A stretch of 60,000 nt of DNA, from contig CM043950.1 of assembly GCA_014529385.2 (NCBI GenBank), forward strand, positions 68,104,435 through 68,164,434, read 5' to 3'. The notes beneath the pieces were generated by a model. It saw only the letters and a list, made by a program, of their open reading frames with translations. It ran no database searches and had not been told where the DNA came from. Below, piece after piece: positions 31,971 to 44,303 of the stretch. This stretch comes from Adiantum capillus-veneris. Lineage: Eukaryota > Streptophyta > Polypodiopsida > Polypodiales > Pteridaceae. Position 1 is the stretch's first letter, and each line of letters starts with the position of its first letter. Made by a program: the position numbers and the translations under genes.

Positions 31971-32790
31971 CTAAAAGTAACACAATCGGAAGCACTTATC
32001 AGGATAGGAGACATAAGCACAAGGCCATGGATGGTTGCGGACTTGCAAGGAAACTATATAATTCAGTGATTGATTTTCTGCATGAGTCTCATTGCACACA
32101 TAACTTGCTATCCATAATCTTTCAACGTTCATTTCATTCTCTGTTAACAATCCTCTTTTTCCAGAGCAAATGGTCGCGATGAATCCAAGCTTTGACTCAC
32201 AAGTGAAGAGGTTAGAGATCATAACGTGCTTGGCCATCATTTGGGAAATATAGGCCACAGCCAGGGTAACCATAAAATGGATCCCATCAGGAACGTCCAA
32301 AACCTCAAAGAATGAAAGACTGTTGTAGAAGTTATAAAGTAGGTTGTATACAGCAACAATACGACAGGTTTTCCCTGATTTGTAAGCGCCAGAAGGATAA
32401 GAATCATAAAGTCCCAAAAAATAAAAGGGAAGGAGGATAATCATAAACAAAAACGACAAGTAGAGCTGCAATTTGGAAAACAGGGACTTCAAGGAATTAA
32501 GGTATTTAAGGAAAGGAGTGAGTTCATTCGTGTTTGAAAATCTGCACCAGACTCGATCATGCGTGTTCTCAGTACAGCCGTGACTAGCATTGTGTCAAAG
32601 CCGTTGTGCACAATAGTGCCCGATGATGAAAGGAAGGTAAGTGGACCGGCCTTATCTTTGTCACCTGAAGTCTGCAATGAATGATTCTCTACCAGCAGCC
32701 CATATGCTTGAACCTTCTCTGTAGCCTAAAGCTCCACAATGTTGCCCACGACGATGGCGTGAGGTGAAATTTGCCATCTAAAACTAGTAG
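31971..32790 (-). pseudogene. Fragment of an autoinhibited-type Ca2+-ATPase (P-type pump)
   Basis: Minus-strand frames align in order with a plant plasma-membrane Ca2+ pump: AIVVGNIVEL and QAYGLLVENHSLQ (actuator domain, about 32750-32670), GTIVHNGFDTMLVTAVLRT (32620-32560), a hydrophobic segment LYLSFLFMIILLPFYFLG (M3 region), then PDGIHFMVTLAVAYISQMM for the PEGLPLAVTLALAYS block (M4). The phosphorylation motif CSDKTGTLT reads CSGKRGLLT, so the catalytic Asp is lost. Stops and frame changes separate the pieces, and the TGES region is missing. The ATP-binding domain downstream is not visible. Dead fragment of a host gene; no introns seen in the preserved part. Confidence 0.7.
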
Positions 32791-32979
32791 CACGAGAGAG
32801 ATCTCTCCTTGAAATATTGCAAATATTAATTATAAGCTCGTCTTCTTTCAAACTATTGAAACTATTTTGAGTGAAGCAACATAACCAATAGCCCACCCTT
32901 GACACCTGTAATGGGCTGCAGAAGAGGAGACGTTAATGAATGTTGAAGAGGCGCAGGTGGCATGCTCAAGGTATCATCA

Positions 32980-32980
<1 letters not shown>

Positions 32981-33034
<54 letters not shown>
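32981..33034. repeat. (GT)n(GA)n compound microsatellite
   Basis: GT run followed directly by GA run. From here to 34740 I see no gene I can support. Confidence 0.95.
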
Positions 33035-33036
<2 letters not shown>

Positions 33037-34749
33037 TCACCTGGCTTTTCAGTCGTCCATCAACCCCTCTGGTTATACAGAAGCAGGCCACCGCTAACCA
33101 TCCATCATTCATAGCCCCGGCTCTTGCCTTAGAGTGAAGAGCCATCATCCCTACAGATGCGTTCCCATCACGACCAAATTTTGCTCCAGATGGGCTCTCA
33201 TCGCCCTCAACACCTTTGTCATCGCTAGTCAAATATAAGTTGTTATTCTTGCACTAAGTCCGCCTCAAGAATACCTATTTCAGAGGTATCGACAAATCTG
33301 GCCCTTTCGTCGCTCCGAACTGGCCCATTGAACCTGCATCAGGCATGAAGCTCACCCCTTTTCTACTCCCTCCCATACATGGGCACCCCAATCAGCTAAT
33401 GCCCCTCATCATGGGTTTGCTCCATCCACTGTGCCCATCAGCTCCATACTTACCCGGACTCAACAATCCACCTCATAGTCGAGCACATTAGCTAAGAAAA
33501 TCTACTAAATCTGGCCCGCAACTGACGCCTGTAGATGGAAATCATCCCTACACCACAACCGGCTTCTCCAGGAGATGGCATCGCAGAAAAACAAAGAGCC
33601 AAAGTCATCCAACACAATCTGCTGCATGCCGAGTCCTCCACTCTCTAAACGTGAAACGACTTGGAACAAAAGACCAAACCCTTACAAAACTGCACTGAGC
33701 TTGACAACAAGCATGAACAACCACTGTCGATAGCATCGCAAAGCACAGGAGGAACTACACCCTAGACCTAAAATCATAAGGTTCTTAGCCCCTACACCTT
33801 CACTTTCCTCGGGACGAGAGGTGAGAGCACCCATCCACCTTCAATTCCCTCCAAACCTATTCTATCCACCCACGCACTCACCCACCCACCCATTGTGTGC
33901 AATGATGCCAAACACACAATGCTTGATGCCTCCTGCTTCTCTAGACGACCATTTCAATGGTTCATCATTTTCATGACAAAGTTTTGCAACAATGAATGCC
34001 CACTATCTTATTTCAACCAATCAACATTTTTTGATAGGACTCAACCTTTTTTCTATTTTAGTCAGCAAAAAGAGAAGGCATCTCTATAGCCTTTGCCCTT
34101 TGGGCAGGCCAAAAAAAGAAACCAAAAGGGAGAAGTTCAAGGAGAACGGCTCGAGATAATGTAGATAGATTTGGGAGACCTAGAAGGGAGATGTGCAACA
34201 AAGAGAGGAAAGAGGAAGGAAAAAGAAGATAGGTTTTTTCTCCCTTGATTCATTGAATAAAGGGTGCACAATTTTGGGGTTCGGTTTATGATTAGTTAGG
34301 GAATCTTGTAAAGGGTGGGATATAGGGTATGTCAATAGGGAAGAGATTGGATGAGCAGAGGCACAAAGGGGTGGATTCCATTGCTTGGATTAGGGCCATC
34401 CTATGATCATTGCAGGCTTGGGTGCATATCGCCAACGACGGCTTCATGTGACGAGCAAGAATCAAATTTATAATCAGTTGGAGGGCCAAGCAATGGATAT
34501 TCAACAAGTTTGGGTGCTAGTGCTCGAGATCTTACCATTAGCGAGAGCTATTTACAAAAAACAATTGTGATTATCAATGGTCAATTTTTATACTTTAAAC
34601 ATGATTTCAAAAATCCAATAAATTTAGGGTTGGGTTGTATCTGTTTTGTAATTTTTTCTTTGTTTTGGTCTTGCCGCCTCTATCTCTCTCAACTCTCTCA
34701 CACTAAAATCCCGGCGCTTTCTCGATCGACCGTGGAGAACTACAAAAAT

Positions 34750-35525
34750 ATGTGACCTTAAAACTTTGCAATAGTGGGAAACACACTCCTCCTTGCCCCT
34801 ACAAACTTTTATGGCCGTCGCAATCCGTTGAAATCCGTCTCAATGGTCAAGGGAAGCATAATCGCCAATTTTTTGCGGTTCGATCCTTCGCAATCCCAAC
34901 AAAAAAAAAATGGCGATGGTGTTGTCCTTGTGAAATGAGACGGCAACGGATGGCCACAAAACTTTGCAGAGTTGGAAGAAGCACACTAACCCCATCCCTT
35001 GCAAAGTTTTATGGCCATCGCAATCAGTCTCAGTGGTCAGGGACTTCACAGTTACCAAGTTTTTTGTCGTTAGACCCTTGGCGAGCCCAAAGGTAAAAAA
35101 TTGGTGATTGTGTCATGCATGATCAATGAGACGGCAACGGAAAGCATTAAAAGTTTGCAAGGCAAGGAAAGCACACTCCTCCTTGCCCTTGCAAAGTATC
35201 ATGGACATCACAAGCTGTCTCGATGGTCCAGGGTCATTGGGTCCTTGACAAGCCAAATGATAAAAACTTGGCAATTTTGCCACCCTTGACCGATGAGACG
35301 GAAATAGATGACCATGAAACTTTGTAGGAGTTGGGGAAGGACATTAAACCCAAACCCTTGCAAAGTTGCATGGCCATCGCAATTAGTTTCGATTGTCGTA
35401 GAGGTCACAGTTTCTAATTTTTTTGCCTCGACGATGATGAAGGATCGCACAATCACTATTTTTTTCCCGTTGGACCCTTGGGAAGCCCAACGGAAAAATT
35501 TGGCGATTGTGTCATGAAACTTTAT
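34750..35525. repeat. Four-unit tandem repeat, about 190-bp period
   Basis: Units start with AAACTTTGCA-NAGTTGG-like sequence at about 34760, 34958, 35150 and 35318. Each contains a paired GCAAAGTTTTATGGCCATCG-like segment, a GTCTCAATGGTC-like segment and GATGAGACGGCAACGG. Within each unit the starting AAACTTTGCA and later TTGCAAAGTTT are inverted copies. Divergence between units is about 20-30 percent by eye. Satellite-like, or a fossil tandem array. Confidence 0.75.
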
Positions 35526-35529
35526 CAAC

Positions 35530-36300
35530 GGGTGTCATCTCTCCTTGTGGGACTATAGATGATGAGATCAATGGTGCAAGGACCGAGGAAGGGGATGAAG
35601 GCGAATAGATAAGTGATAGAGAAAGAGAAGAAGTGTCACCCTCATATAGTGATACATGCATGTGAACATCCTTAGAATCGTCAATCGTAAAGAGACTAAT
35701 AGGCTCTTGCAACACATCCACACGTAGTCTTGTTTTAGAGCGTTTCTTGTATTCCCAAGCTTTTCATCGATTTTCTTTCACTAGAGCAATCTCCTTCGCA
35801 TCTCAAACTTTGTGGATGAGATCCTTGTGATGTTTGTCGTGCTTTTGAGACCTTCGTAATTGCAAACTTGTACTTAGTTAGTAAAATGAGTGCTAGAATA
35901 TATACTATATATAATGGAGCTTAAAATTTTCATGGAAGAAGAGACCCTCGGCTTGTCATATTCTGTTTTATTTCAAAGAAAACCTTTGAAAAACATTAAA
36001 TTTGAAATCAAAAAATGAAGGTTAAGTACTAAGATGGTGGAAAATGAACACACTGTCGAGTCTTAGCGTTGGGCAATGAAAAGTCAAAAAAGACTTAGTA
36101 CTCTTTCTAAATTTATAATACCTATAGTTTTTGGGAAGCCATGGAGATTCACTCCATCCCTCAAATTTCAAGGTTCACCATTGACTACTTTTGCTTTTGA
36201 AAACTATTTAAAGGGTGGTTTTCCTTTACATTATGAAAATTCTCCTCCATCCATGTGTTCGCTCAATGAATCTCCCTTTGTAGATTTTGACGAGCCTTCT
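35530..36300. other. Intergenic, no gene supported
   Basis: AT-rich; only short open frames without recognisable motifs. Confidence 0.4.
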
Positions 36301-36317
36301 ATGTTGTAAATGATCAT

Positions 36318-36712
<395 letters not shown>

Positions 36713-37039
36713 GAGAACACTAATCTCTCCTCAACAATTGAGAAAGCGATGATCAATGAAATCCCCAATCAAGAATCAAAAGTTGAAAATTGACATTGAT
36801 ATCTACAAAATCAAGAATCGACAAAATTGAGGATTGACGCAATTTGGAAAGTTTGATTCGACGAATCCAAGTCAAAAGGCGTGCAAGTCCAAGGCAGGAG
36901 TAGACCTCAAAAGATGACAAAAAGACGGACGACAAGAGGCAACTCCGACAACTCTCGACTATTTTTGAAGGTTTTTATGCTAAATTTCTTTGAGCTTTGT
37001 CAATGCTCTCGCTTTGGGTTGAGTTGCAATTCAAAGGTT

Positions 37040-37975
37040 AATCTTAAAATTTGTAGGTGATATTGTACTAAACCTAGGCTATTTTTTAGTGCTTAAAAGA
37101 AAATTAGAATTTTTGAGGCAAATCTCAAAATGTTGTAAGAGAGCCTAAAGGTTACACGAAATCGAGTTGAGGCATAGTGCTTTCTCCTAAAAACTTGAAA
37201 TACTTACGTAGGAGAATTTTAGCGGCAAATTTATTATATTTAAAGGATTTTACACTCAATTTCTTTATGTTTTGTACATTTCTTAGAGATCAATTTCAAA
37301 ATCTGAAGGTGGGACTACACTAAAGTGAGGGTTTTTTTAGCATTCGGCTATACCATGTTTTTTTTCAAAACTTTTAGAGGCAATTTTACTATATTTGAAG
37401 ATTTTTGCACTAAAATTCATTGCACTTTGTAGATCCTCTAAACTTTAATTTAGGTTCTTTAACCTTTCTAGTTTCTTGGAACTTTGGAGGTATTGTCACT
37501 TCAATTTAAAATTTAAGAATGTTAATATTAAGTTGTTATTCTTTTGCATCCATGACTCTTTTGGAGCATGGGGATGCTGTATTTTTTACATTTCGAATTC
37601 ACTAACTCAATTTGGTGAGTGAGTGCTAGTAAAAACAAAATTTAAAGAAAATAGAAATAAATCTCAAAATTTGTAGGTGAGATTATATTAAACCTATGTT
37701 TTTTCCTCCGACTGTTGTGGGTGTTTTAATCTTTAAATTAAACTTCAGGAGTATGTGGCCCATCCTATGGACAAACGAAGAGAGAGAGAGAGAGAGAGAC
37801 TAAGGCAAAGAAAGAAAGAGAGTGGATTGGGCACCAAGAAAAGGGTCTCTCTCTCTCTCTCTCCAAGCCCTTTCCTTATGTCACGTGGCAAGGTCATCCA
37901 AGGTACATTAGATATAGTTGAGAAAAATTGTAGGTGGGATTAAACTAAACCTAGGTTTTTCTTGAATACTCAGGT
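37040..37975. repeat. Four dispersed copies of an about 45-bp motif
   Basis: AAATTTGTAGGTGAGATT with A-ACTAAACCTAGG and a T-run recurs at about 37048, 37300, 37660 and 37925. Spacing is irregular (about 250-360 bp), so it may be an old tandem array interrupted by indels. The remainder of 36720-39170 has no supported gene. Confidence 0.5.
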
Positions 37976-39178
37976 ACACAATAGATTTTTATTATTATTC
38001 AATAGTGCGTGGCTGCTATTATAATCAATTTGCACGGCGCGTTGGATCAACACAAAAATTGATTTGTTGAGTCCCTGTTGGGTCATCCTCCTTACCATAG
38101 ATGCATTAAAGACCCTTTGAAAATTGAATGAAGTAGTTCAAATTCTATGCAATTTCATCTTTTTTCAATGTCGTGCAATAGTGAAAAGTAATCATGAAAT
38201 TTAGTGTTTGTAAGGTATAAGCTTTTGCCTTCTTCCACTTCGTTGTATAACTTGAGTTAAAAAAAGTTCATCACTCCTTTGTGATCTAAGTGTTTTATTA
38301 TAGCTATAGACAGGCTTACTATGTACCTCATCCTTTTAAAAAAACCTTAAGTATTTAGAAAAATACAATTCTGATCAGAAGGCCACCACCCCTTCTGATC
38401 GAAGCGTCTTACCCATCAATTTAGTCCCAGTTTTTTGGAAAAAAAGCCATAAACTTAAGAATTTATAAAAACCTATTAAGTGATTGAGGTGTCATGTTTC
38501 TACTTTTCATCAAAACCAAAAATCTGAATGTAGTATCCATTCCATAATGTGGACAGAACTCCACAAAAACCATTCTTGGTATCTTAGTAGCAAATCCCTA
38601 TGAGTATAACATAATTCACAAAGAACACCATGTAAACATCTAGCTCGACCTATGTATCAAACAATGCCCCAACTTTTGACAGAGGTAGAAAATCAAAACA
38701 TCCAGTACCCACTCGTTCAGCATGTAGCCCAATCATCTTAAGCAGCTGCGCAATGACCTAGCGTATTGTTGTTTAGCCACTTATTTAGCTAGGTAAGAAA
38801 GTGAACCCAGAGTTTATGGAAAAACAACCTAGTCGTCATATGAAATACCAATATTCCATCAATAATAGTTAATGAGGCCATATGCTATAATTAAAAAACA
38901 CTGAAGTGTTTAAAAGAATATGTTTCATACAATAATGGTATACAATTCCCACAACATGAGATCACACTTTTGAGTTAGTGTAAAAAAAACCCGTTTATAA
39001 CCAGTTTTATGCACTATAGAAACAATTCGGCAGCCTACCACCTCATCAGGTATCACAAAAATAGCTCCCAAAGAAAATACCCAAGAGTAAACACTTTTAT
39101 CATCACCTTCATTTTGTTAGAACAAGCCTGAGTGTTGCAAGAAAGGTATCAAACAAACAGGGTTTCTCCCCACTTTTT

Positions 39179-39405
39179 TGTTACCATATGCATGTGCTAG
39201 TGATGTGTGTGAACACACTAGGACTGCCGGGGCATTTTTTCCCTCTTTAGGAGGTTTTTTCCCCCGAGCATTGTATATGCACCCATCACTCTAGGGCTAT
39301 CCATCTTTCCATTGCATACTAAGTAACACACTCTCTATTGTGTGCCTTGAGCTTCCTTCGTCTTCTCCAAGATGTGTGCGTTTCTCTGCAACCCTAATTC
39401 CAACA
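39179..39405 (+). repeat. 5' LTR of the copia element
   Basis: 227 bp, TGTTACCATAT...CCAACA. Differs from the 3' LTR by a 12-bp segment (present here) and about nine substitutions, roughly 4 percent. Confidence 0.95.
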
Positions 39406-39407
39406 AT

Positions 39408-39419
39408 TGGTATCAGAGC
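39408..39419 (+). promoter_or_regulatory. Copia primer-binding site (initiator tRNA-Met)
   Basis: TGGTATCAGAGC, two bases after the 5' LTR, is the classic plant copia primer-binding site. Confidence 0.95.
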
Positions 39420-39768
39420 AGGTTGCGTCCTCCCGCGCTTAGTCGCCAGCTGCTCCAGTACACGCCTGCTCACTTTTTTCGAATTCAGTGAGCTTTGGCA
39501 AGCGTTCACAGGTCGACAAAAATTTTGGGGGATCTCAAAGAGCTAAGTCTGCTCAGATTTTTGATTCGGGCTCATTTTGGCCTCCGTTTCCACTAGAGGC
39601 AATACTACACAGGCTATTTCATCATTTTGTGCAGAATTTTTGTCAGTGCCGTTTTCTGCATAACAGGTGTCTCATAGTCTTCTACGGTTTGTGCTATATA
39701 ACACATGTTGTTCCCGCTTTGTTTCTCCTATTTTCGAGCAGTTTTCACATCACGTGCAGCATTTACCA

Positions 39769-40443
39769 TGGCTAACAACAACACAGATGTGTTCAAGATG
39801 TTTGTTGTTGAGGACAGGTTGGATGGGGACAACTACCCTATGTGGGCTTATATGATACAACATGTTCTTGTGTCAAAGGGCGTCTGGAATATTGTGCAAG
39901 GCATTGATGTACATCCTGGTTCTGAGGATGTAGGCGATGTTGAGGATGTTGCAGGTCTTGCTGCAAGGATTGTTGTTATTAGAGTTGTTTTGCCTATGGC
40001 AGAACAAGCTCGTTGGGCTAAAAAGGGATTGCGTTGTCTGTGAAGCACACCATTGTTCCTCACATTCGTTCAGCAAAATCTGCAAAACAGGCTTGGGATA
40101 TTCTAGCAGGTCTTTATACAAGTCGCTATGAGGCTAAAATTGCTTTGTTGCGTCAAGAGCTGGAGTCGAAGATTATGCATGAGGAAGATGATACGGACAC
40201 TTTCCTTTATGGTGTCAAGGATATCAATGAGCAACTTATTTCTGCAGGTGAATTCATTTCAGATAGTTCCCTTGTGCAGACTGTTCTTGATGCATTACCA
40301 GATTCTTACTAGACTTTTGCTAGTACTTGGAGACTGATGACCCAAGGAAATCCTGAAGTTGTCAAGTTTGACACATTATGCACATTGTTGTTGGAAGAGT
40401 CACTTTCCATAAAAAACAATACTAGACAGCGTGCAACTGAACA
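39769..40443 (+). pseudogene. Copia gag remnant
   Basis: Begins MANNNTDVFKMFVVEDRLDG with DNYPMWAYMIQHVL, the usual copia gag start (L.G.NY..W). A frameshift near 40035 leads into SAKQAWDILAGLYTSRYEAK and KDINEQLISAGEFISDSSLV, then a stop at 40310 after LDALPDSY and continuation to KFDTLCTLLLEES. The CCHC knuckle that should follow is absent. Confidence 0.85.
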
Positions 40444-43191
40444 TGCTTTTATTGCTTCTCAAAGAAAGGCTTTTGGTCATCTGAATTTTGCCACTCCCAC
40501 CATAACCATAAGAAAGCCTTTCGCTTTTGGTCATCTGAATTTTGCCAGTTTGCTGCATATGCAGAAATCTGATATGGTTGCTTCTTTGCCGCCTCTTGAA
40601 GCACCTGTCAAACATGTTTGTGAAGGCTGTATTTTGGGTAAGATGCAGCGTTCTAAGTTTCCAAAGGATGGTTCAGTTCGGGCCACATGCAGGTTGCAGC
40701 TTGTGCATAGTGATGTTTGTGGGCCCATGCAAACTTCGTCCTTGGGCAATTACCTTTAGTTTGTGACTTTCATTGATGATTACTACAGGCATGCATGGGT
40801 ATTTCCGCTTAAAGCGAAGTCCAAAGTTTTTATGTGCTTCAAACAATTTTTGGCTATGGCTGAAAATGTCTCGAAATGTACTATGGACACCCTCCGTTCC
40901 GATTGAGGGGGGGGGGGGGGGGTATATATCTCACGAATTCAACACATTTCTATCTAGTCGTGGGATAAAACACCAATGTACAGTGCCTTATACACCTCAA
41001 CAAAATGGTGTTGCTGAGAGGAAAAACAGGTCACTGATGGAAATGGCACGATGTATGGTCAAAGGTCAAGCTTTGCCGCATTCTTTTTGTCTTGAGGCCA
41101 GCATGTGTGCCACGTATGTACTTAACAGGTGTTCTACAAAATCTTTGTAGTCTATTACTTCATATGAAGCATGGCATGATAGAAAGCCTTCTATTGAGCA
41201 CATGCGTGTTTTTGGCCGTTTGGCATATGCTTTTGTGCCACAAACACAGCACAGAAAATTGGATGATAAGGCTGTCAAATGTATTTTTGTTGGTTATAGT
41301 GCTGAAAGAAAAGGTAACAGGTTATATCATCCGCAAACAAAGCGTATTCTGGTTTCACGGGATGTAGTGTTTGTGGAAGATTCTGTTCAGCCCTTGCTGT
41401 CATGTACTAGAGACAGTAATGTAAGCTCATAGGACATTTATGACACTTTGTTGCCTCTTTTCAGTGGTGGAAATACAAATGTAAGTTCCAATGAGGCAAA
41501 TGTACAGCCTATGGGGGTTTCTAAAACTGTTACAAATCAGCCTATTACTGATGCAGATGTACATGATGTACTTGATGAGGAAAGGGCTGAAAATGAGCAG
41601 GCTAGAGGTATGCCAAAATGGTTGGTGCACACTTTGCGTGACAGTAAATTGGATGCACCTTTGTCTAGTCGTACTCGTTCAGGCTCTCGCCATGCATCTT
41701 ATGCATCAAATTGTTATGCTTTGGCTGTGTCTAGTTTACATGATGTTGAAGAGCCTCTGTCTTTTGATGAAGCACAGAATTCAAAAAATTGGATGGCTGC
41801 CATGCAATCAGAATATGATGCACTTATAGAAAATGACACATGGACTTTATGTGATTTGCCTCCTGGCAAAAAGGCCATTGGTACGAAGTGGGTTTACAAG
41901 TTGAAACGCAAGCCGAATGGTGAGATCGATAGCCATAAGGCTCGACTTGTTGCAAAGGGTTATGCATAGCAAAAAGGCATAGATTATAAAGAGACTTTTG
42001 CTCCCACTTGTTGTATGACTACAGTGCATTTTCTATGTGCATTGGCAGCTCATTTTGGTTGGGATGTACATCAATCAAACATTGTTATTGCTTTCTTGAA
42101 TGGTGACATATTTGAGGAAGTCTATGTAACGCAGCCTCGCGATTTTGTCATAAAAGGACTAGAGGACAAAGTGTGCAGAGGTAAGAAGGCTTTGTATGGG
42201 TTGAAGCAATCTCCTCGTGCTTGGTATGAGAAAGTTGACACTCATTTGGTTAAACGAGGCTTTTGTAACAGTCCAACAGAAAGCACATTGTATGTAAAGC
42301 GTGAGGGTAATGTACTTCTCATTGTGGTTCTTTATGTTGATGATTTTGTTGATCACTGGACCAAATGAAAGACATATTGTTGAATTTAAGGCTGATTTGA
42401 ATGCTACTTTCAAGATGAAAGATTTGGGGCTGTTGCATCACTACTTGGGTATATAGTTTAAGCAGTGTGATGGTGGTATTGCCTTGTGTCAGAAAAGTTA
42501 CATAAAGGCATTGCTATGTAAGTTTGGACTTGAGGATTGTAAACCTATTGCCACTCCCATGGAAACAGGTTTGAAGTTGAGTCTACATGATGTTGGCGAT
42601 CCTGCTGATGTCACTCTTTATCAAACTGTTGTTGGCTGCCTCATTTATGTATGCAACATGAGGCCGGATATTCAGTTTGCAGTCTCACATGTCAGTAGAT
42701 TTATGCATAGCCCAGGGTCTAAGCATTGGCAAGCTGTCAAGAGGATTTTTCTCTACCTTGGTGGCACTTTACATCTTGGTTTGTTTTCATGCTTGGCAAT
42801 TCATGTATATCATGGTTGAGCAAGAAGCAACCTACCGTGGCCACTTTGAGTTGTGAGGCTGAGTACAGGGCAGTATTCACAGCTACGGTTGAGTGTGTAT
42901 GGCTCAGACGCCTTATGGCTGATTTCGGTGTTGGACAGGACACTGCCAACACAATCTTCACTGACAGTCAGAGCGCAATTGGCAGCTACAAGGAACCCAA
43001 TTTTTCATGCTCGCACAAAGCACATTGAGGTGCATTACCACTATGTCAGGGAGAGGCTCTCAGCAGGAGAGATCAACTTGGCTTATGTGCCAACACAGGA
43101 CAACCTTGCAGATCTTTTCACAAAGGCATTGTCTTGTGAGAAGCTTGAAGCTTTCCGCAAAGCTTTGGGCTTACTCCCCTTTGTGGACTGA
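40444..43191 (+). pseudogene. Copia pol remnant (integrase, RT, RNase H)
   Basis: FGHLNFASLLHMQKSDMV and CEGCILGKMQRSKF give the GAG-pre-integrase HHCC region, its start duplicated (AFGHLNFAT then AFGHLNFAS, 40465 and 40522). Integrase Asp: LVHSDVCGPM; second Asp is lost at a frame-breaking poly-G run (40908-40922); Glu: QQNGVAERKNRSLMEMA. RT: GTKWVYKLKRKPNGEIDSHK, LNGDIFEEVYVTQP, ALYGLKQSPRAWY and the catalytic YVDD (LYVDDFV). RNase H: LSCEAEYRAVF, DSQSAI, then HIEVHYHYVRERL and NLADLFTKAL. Ends FVD stop at 43191. No protease DTG motif. At least six stops or frameshifts. Confidence 0.9.
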
Positions 43192-43267
43192 TCATGTCCT
43201 TAGGGCATGGCACTTCCTTTTACTCATGTGCCAGCTCTCGTTCACCGCATCACTCCAGAGGGGGATT

Positions 43268-43482
43268 TGTTACCATATACATGTGGTAGTGATGTGTGTG
43301 AACACACTAGGACCGTCGGGGCATTTTTTCCCTCTTTAGGAGGTTTTTTCCCCCGAGCATTGTATAAACACCCATCACTCTAGGGCTATCCATCTTTCCA
43401 TTGCATACTAAGTAACACACTCTCTATTGTGTGCCTTGAGCTTCCTTCATCTGTGCGTTTCTCTACGACCCTAATTCCAACA
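43268..43482 (+). repeat. 3' LTR of the copia element
   Basis: 215 bp, TGTTACCATATACATG...CCAACA, preceded by purine tract AGAGGGGGATT at 43256-43266. Confidence 0.95.
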
Positions 43483-43489
43483 TTTTTAA

Positions 43490-44290
43490 AAAACAAAACT
43501 TACCTCATAAGCTAAATAAAAAATCACATACTACTCAATGAATGGGGCGCCATTTAGTTAGTGCATAACAGGTTCAACTTTCAACATTTTTTGTAGAACC
43601 GAGACATCACAAAGTTCTACCAACTTGAGATGGCACAACATTTTCAACCAAGTCCATATAACCACAGTATGTAGGAAATAAATCTCTCTCAAATTCTTCT
43701 CATACACATGCAAAAACAATAAATCAAGTCCACGTGAGGGGCAATGAAGCCCTCACATTCTTTAAATAGAAGGTCCCACATGTGGAGGTGCTATGGGGTG
43801 CCGTGTTCGAGGAATCCACTTGAGCAGCACGATCGGCTCAACACATCAATCTAGGAGCAAGTGAGGCAGCCTCAATGATCATTGAGGTAGCCTCAATGAT
43901 CACTGTTAGTGGGTCGCCGCGATGGACGTCTGTAGCATAGCTTTTTTGTACTAACATAATGTCACTATGCAAGGAAGCGACTCGGGATGGGGCATAGAGA
44001 CTTAATGAGAGTGTCAATCGCACCAAAGTGAACTCAAAGAGCTACACATACTACAACAAAAGAAAATCAACCACTTCCTAGTCCGAGAATCAGTATGCAT
44101 CCAATCTCACCGCTCTAGGTCATCACGCCTTTTCGGCATCCAAACAAATTTGGAATGCATGAAACTTAAGAGAGGTATTACAACACCTAGGGGCACAATC
44201 CTACCAAGCTTTGCAACCATCTAGGAAGGTACATAAATCACAATCCATCACAAAAAAATGTGCAAAAAACTAAAACAAAACTATACAAAA
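43490..44290. other. Intergenic, no gene supported
   Basis: Unremarkable sequence with small direct repeats (GATCATTGAGGTAGCCTCAA near 43880). Confidence 0.4.
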
Positions 44291-44303
44291 AGGTCCCCCT
44301 TAA

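Larger units (their letters stand above)
39179..43482 (+). mobile_element. Ty1-copia LTR retrotransposon, complete but mutated
   Basis: Bounded by TG...CA LTRs of 227 and 215 bp and by a 5-bp TTTTT direct repeat (39174-39178 and 43483-43487). A primer site TGGTATCAGAGC (39408-39419) follows the 5' LTR by 2 bp; a purine tract AGAGGGGGATT precedes the 3' LTR. Domains run gag, GAG-pre-integrase, integrase, RT, RNase H, the copia order. Stops and frameshifts block translation. The 4.3-kb length, short for copia, is explained by loss of protease and the zinc knuckle. Confidence 0.95.

Noticed and set aside
32966-33232. 88-codon minus-strand frame next to the Ca-ATPase relic
   Set aside because: One end is microsatellite translation, the rest has no recognisable pump motif.
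36753-39170. Short open frames in this AT-rich interval
   Set aside because: All under about 75 codons, both strands equally, no motifs.
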